Below, piece by piece: positions 62,601 to 64,000 of a stretch of 64,000 nt of DNA (the first letter of the stretch is position 1; every line of letters starts with the position of its first letter). Where the stretch lies: assembly GCF_001949145.1 (NCBI RefSeq), contig NW_019091416.1, positions 1,655,132 through 1,719,131 on the forward strand, given 5' to 3'. The position numbers and the translations under genes were made by a program. The stretch is from Acanthaster planci. Lineage: Eukaryota; Echinodermata; Asteroidea; Valvatida; Acanthasteridae. The notes under the pieces were generated by a model. That model saw only the letters and a list, made by a program, of their open reading frames with translations, was not told the DNA's origin and searched no databases.

Positions 62601-63631
62601 ACCAAATGCAGTGAAGAGGACTGCACAAAAGACCCTGGGTCACTTTGCGCCGAACCTGTGCATGTTTGAGTTCCATGTAGAAAATACAAGCACAAGAGTG
62701 ACTGTGGGCATTCGTGCATAATTGTGCTGTGAAACCAAAGGAGGGTTTTAATCATTAATGGGTGATTTGATTTTTTTTCGTGCAGAGCCTACGAGCATGC
62801 CTACAAGTTGATGGAGAATGTCTTCTGTCCACTCTTTCATCACAGCGACGAGGTGATTGATGCTCATTACCACTGATGGAGTCTGGTAGCCGATGCTGTA
62901 ATACACGTAGTGCGAACCGGGCGGTCTTAACCTCCACGCACGTCGCTGAACAAACAACCATCACTGTTCAAAACGACACGAAGCAATAGATCTAGAACAC
63001 GGTGTCACGCTTTGTTTGCATGTGCGCTTTCTTATGGAGACTCAGTGGATCGCATCCCACCTCACTGCCATCGGAGAGTGAACATGTAAACGAAGCCTGA
63101 TGTCATTATGGTACAGGTGTAGTGCAGTGTTGAGGATTGCTTTACGTTTGGATTGAGTTTAGCTGATACCATCTAGGCCATTCTCATTGGACACAGAAAA
63201 GCTTAGTGTCCGCCTTGAGCAGAAGCACCCCCTTATCGGTTGAAAAGTGCCACGTTGGTCAGGAGGGTTCATTTTGTTGGTAGCGATGCGACTGCTTGTG
63301 ATTCATATTTGCTTGCAATGCGCACTTACTACCAAAGGAGCTTCCATTGCTAAGGAAATAGCGCCCTCTCTTGGTCCGGCTCAAGGCCCATTAACGACAC
63401 AGCTGCTCTGCATTTATTCATGCTCAACACTTACATCAAGGATTTGGAATTTCTAAAACTCCCCTTACAGATAGGGAACCAAAGAGTATCATTGTACTTT
63501 GTGTCCGGATATTCTGATTGCTTCTCTTCTTGATTGTCAGTGTAATAATCATTTTTTACTTCACATTTTGTTCAGTATTTCACCCTGATGTGTGGCAAAC
63601 GTCAACAGGTTCTTCCCAAGAAGCCAGTAAG
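53540..63631 (+). CDS. SNX14: Sorting nexin 14 (SNX14), 14 N-terminal coding exons, 3' partial
   Basis: SNX14 is an ER-anchored PXA-RGS-PX-PXC protein acting at ER-lipid droplet contacts in lipid handling. Exons: 53540-53658, 54456-54647, 55403-55481, 56537-56580, 56899 (or 56890)-57185, 58545-58701, 58947-59022, 59433-59477, 59698-59781, 61040-61154, 61548-61703, 62236-62293, 62786-62852, 63576-63631. All phases agree. About 511 residues are in the window, against 946 in the human protein. Two hydrophobic segments (about 22-39 and 44-62) form the membrane hairpin. A Cys92-x2-Cys95-x4-Cys100-x2-His103 cluster follows, then PXA (from about 131 to 333) and RGS (from about 362). An in-frame ATG at 53,480 would add 20 residues; ATG 53,540 (MATWQ) is preferred because the helix follows closely. 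The rest (linker, PX, C-terminal domain) lies past 64,000. Confidence 0.94.
54456..54647 (+). CDS. SNX14: SNX14 coding exon 2: second membrane segment and Cys/His cluster
   Basis: ILAIPWFFLGGMASFYILF, VLPNLL and ICTVCGDADCVRH parallel human SNX14 (LPNIFF and CAVCGKVKCKRH). Confidence 0.93.
55403..55481 (+). CDS. SNX14: SNX14 coding exon 3
   Basis: PDLTLTKVQPWNDIYIPERV then DIALSE; entry to PXA. Donor GAG|GTAGGT. Confidence 0.92.
55893..56185. repeat. 41-bp minisatellite, 7 units, in a SNX14 intron
   Basis: Units start at 55,893, 55,934, 55,981, 56,022, 56,063, 56,104 and 56,145. The unit is GCTGGCCCTCTCGCCAGTCC followed by TGAGCATGCGTRCRTAGGTTT. One unit has a 6-bp CATGTA-type insertion (47 bp). 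Long antisense open frames here are a by-product of the repeat. Confidence 0.95.
56537..56580 (+). CDS. SNX14: SNX14 coding exon 4
   Basis: A 44-base exon: LFELILKDYIYSWY, matching the PXA start (human LELVLENFVYPWY). Long T-tract acceptor. Confidence 0.93.
56899..57185 (+). CDS. SNX14: SNX14 coding exon 5: PXA core
   Basis: EEEFVNELRVTLRHIVAVVL and VDLPTFILDKLVKAALSHLD are clear. The 5' edge is uncertain: only AGs before 56,890 and 56,899 keep the frame. Either choice inserts about 35-38 residues between SWYT and EEEFVNEL relative to human. Confidence 0.88.
58545..58701 (+). CDS. SNX14: SNX14 coding exon 6
   Basis: TYGNHLHCAVRNRKAELEYL and LCELLFPVLIPA, the PXA helix run. Confidence 0.94.
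58751..58854. repeat. 24-bp tandem repeat, 4.3 units, in a SNX14 intron
   Basis: ACAGACAGCCGGACAGCCCG plus ACCT is repeated four times with one substitution, then a partial unit. There are no spacers, so it is not a CRISPR array. Confidence 0.95.
58947..59022 (+). CDS. SNX14: SNX14 coding exon 7
   Basis: TFVREVVSGSVFLLGMDVVA then DP; human IREILSGSVFLPSLDFLADP. Confidence 0.94.
59433..59477 (+). CDS. SNX14: SNX14 coding exon 8
   Basis: A 45-base exon: DIVNKLLMIFFDEEP, end of PXA. Confidence 0.93.
59698..59781 (+). CDS. SNX14: SNX14 coding exon 9
   Basis: PPAIDPPSEKVILLESF and NVHPVEKSS, the linker to RGS. Confidence 0.9.
59963..60850. mobile_element. hAT-like non-autonomous element with GAGTC-rich arrays
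   Basis: The termini CAGTGTTGTTGTCGAGTC and (reverse complement) CAGTGTTGTACAACTCAAGT share the hAT-type CAGTGTTGT end. Flanking octamers GTATACGC and GTACACAT differ only by three transitions, as for a decayed 8-bp duplication. Both ends (about 59,965-60,130 and 60,680-60,845) carry arrays of short words such as AAGTCCGAGTC. There is no transposase. It lies in the intron after SNX14 coding exon 9. Confidence 0.6.
61040..61154 (+). CDS. SNX14: SNX14 coding exon 10: RGS start
   Basis: LLFPFLQYMKRDGALNILQF then CLTV; human [20 protein letters not shown]. Confidence 0.95.
61548..61703 (+). CDS. SNX14: SNX14 coding exon 11: RGS
   Basis: EDFNRRSLVPDMTDEQKQSL, DLYQLYFAP and VDRIKFDVDIEDEMKE. Confidence 0.95.
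62236..62293 (+). CDS. SNX14: SNX14 coding exon 12: RGS
   Basis: VNGPYEGVTRLRTSSTLF; human EGPYIDVVKLQTMRCLF. Confidence 0.93.
62786..62852 (+). CDS. SNX14: SNX14 coding exon 13: RGS
   Basis: AYEHAYKLMENVFCPLFHHS plus DE; human [20 protein letters not shown]. Confidence 0.95.
63576..63631 (+). CDS. SNX14: SNX14 coding exon 14
   Basis: YFTLMCGKRQQVLPKKPV with acceptor TTGTTCAG and donor AG|GTAGGC, ending in phase 2. Confidence 0.85.
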
Positions 63632-64000
63632 GTAGGCATATTGTACCTTCCCATGATGCACAGCTGCAGTGCATCACCCTGACACAATGCACAATTTTTG
63701 CCGAGAACGTGACCCAAATCCTCTCAAGTTATTCATTGCGCCAGAACCCCGTGACGCAGCCTTTGTATGAAAGCCTCCCAGGGGCGTCACGCCCCATTCA
63801 AAGTAAAAAAAATGATTAGGCTCTGCCTGTGTCTATCCTGCAAAATCCTTCAGAACCTGGAGTTTGACGGAAGTGAGAGGGTTAGGGTCGTAAAATACAC
63901 AAACTTGCTGTTAATTCACTCAGTACATACTAATCACTTTTGACTGAAACGGTAAATCACATTCCAGTTATACTAATATTGCACTTGACAGGTTCACTGT

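Noticed and set aside
63976-64000. miR-92-like TATTGCACTTG at the window end
   Set aside because: Eleven-base match only; upstream sequence has no pairing arm and the downstream part is outside the window.

Overview
The window is eukaryotic nuclear DNA. It has spliced genes with GT–AG introns, long AT-rich non-coding stretches, many short inverted-repeat elements, and two runs of N that mark assembly gaps. Protein similarity to vertebrate orthologues, the intron-rich structure, and the very frequent palindromic word ACATGTACATGTA (with TACCGGTA) fit a marine invertebrate deuterostome, such as a lancelet, echinoderm or hemichordate. That placement is an inference; the species cannot be fixed from the sequence alone.

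Layout. (1) 3-893 (+): the last coding exon of an inward-rectifier potassium channel (Kir2/Kir3-like), covering most of the cytoplasmic domain and ending in a PDZ ligand. (2) 894 to about 38,200: some 37 kb in which I recognise no gene. It holds the probable Kir 3' UTR, several short transposable elements (foldbacks, a two-copy MITE family, hAT-like and SINE-like fragments), one 334-base gap and one weak candidate exon near 23.8 kb. (3) 39,197-52,384 (-): a complete HELQ (HEL308-type) DNA helicase gene with 17 coding exons, all with consistent splice phases, predicted at 1,336 residues. (4) 53,480/53,540 to beyond 63,631 (+): the first 14 coding exons of SNX14, covering the membrane segments, the PXA domain and most of the RGS domain. 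The PX and C-terminal domains lie beyond the window.

HELQ and SNX14 are head to head, with their likely first exons about 0.1-0.2 kb apart around 53.4 kb, which suggests a shared bidirectional promoter. Their products act in unrelated processes (DNA repair; ER-lipid droplet lipid handling), so the pairing is positional. HELQ introns carry a piggyBac-like TTAA element, a near-perfect 154-bp foldback and a SINE. SNX14 introns carry a 41-bp minisatellite, a 24-bp tandem repeat and a hAT-like element with GAGTC-rich arrays.

The most unusual observations are a HELQ C-terminal tail and stop codon that fall inside a degenerate minisatellite, a MITE family with 26-bp perfect terminal inverted repeats in one copy, and a hairpin loop sequence shared by two distant loci. 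I found no convincing new multi-gene system.
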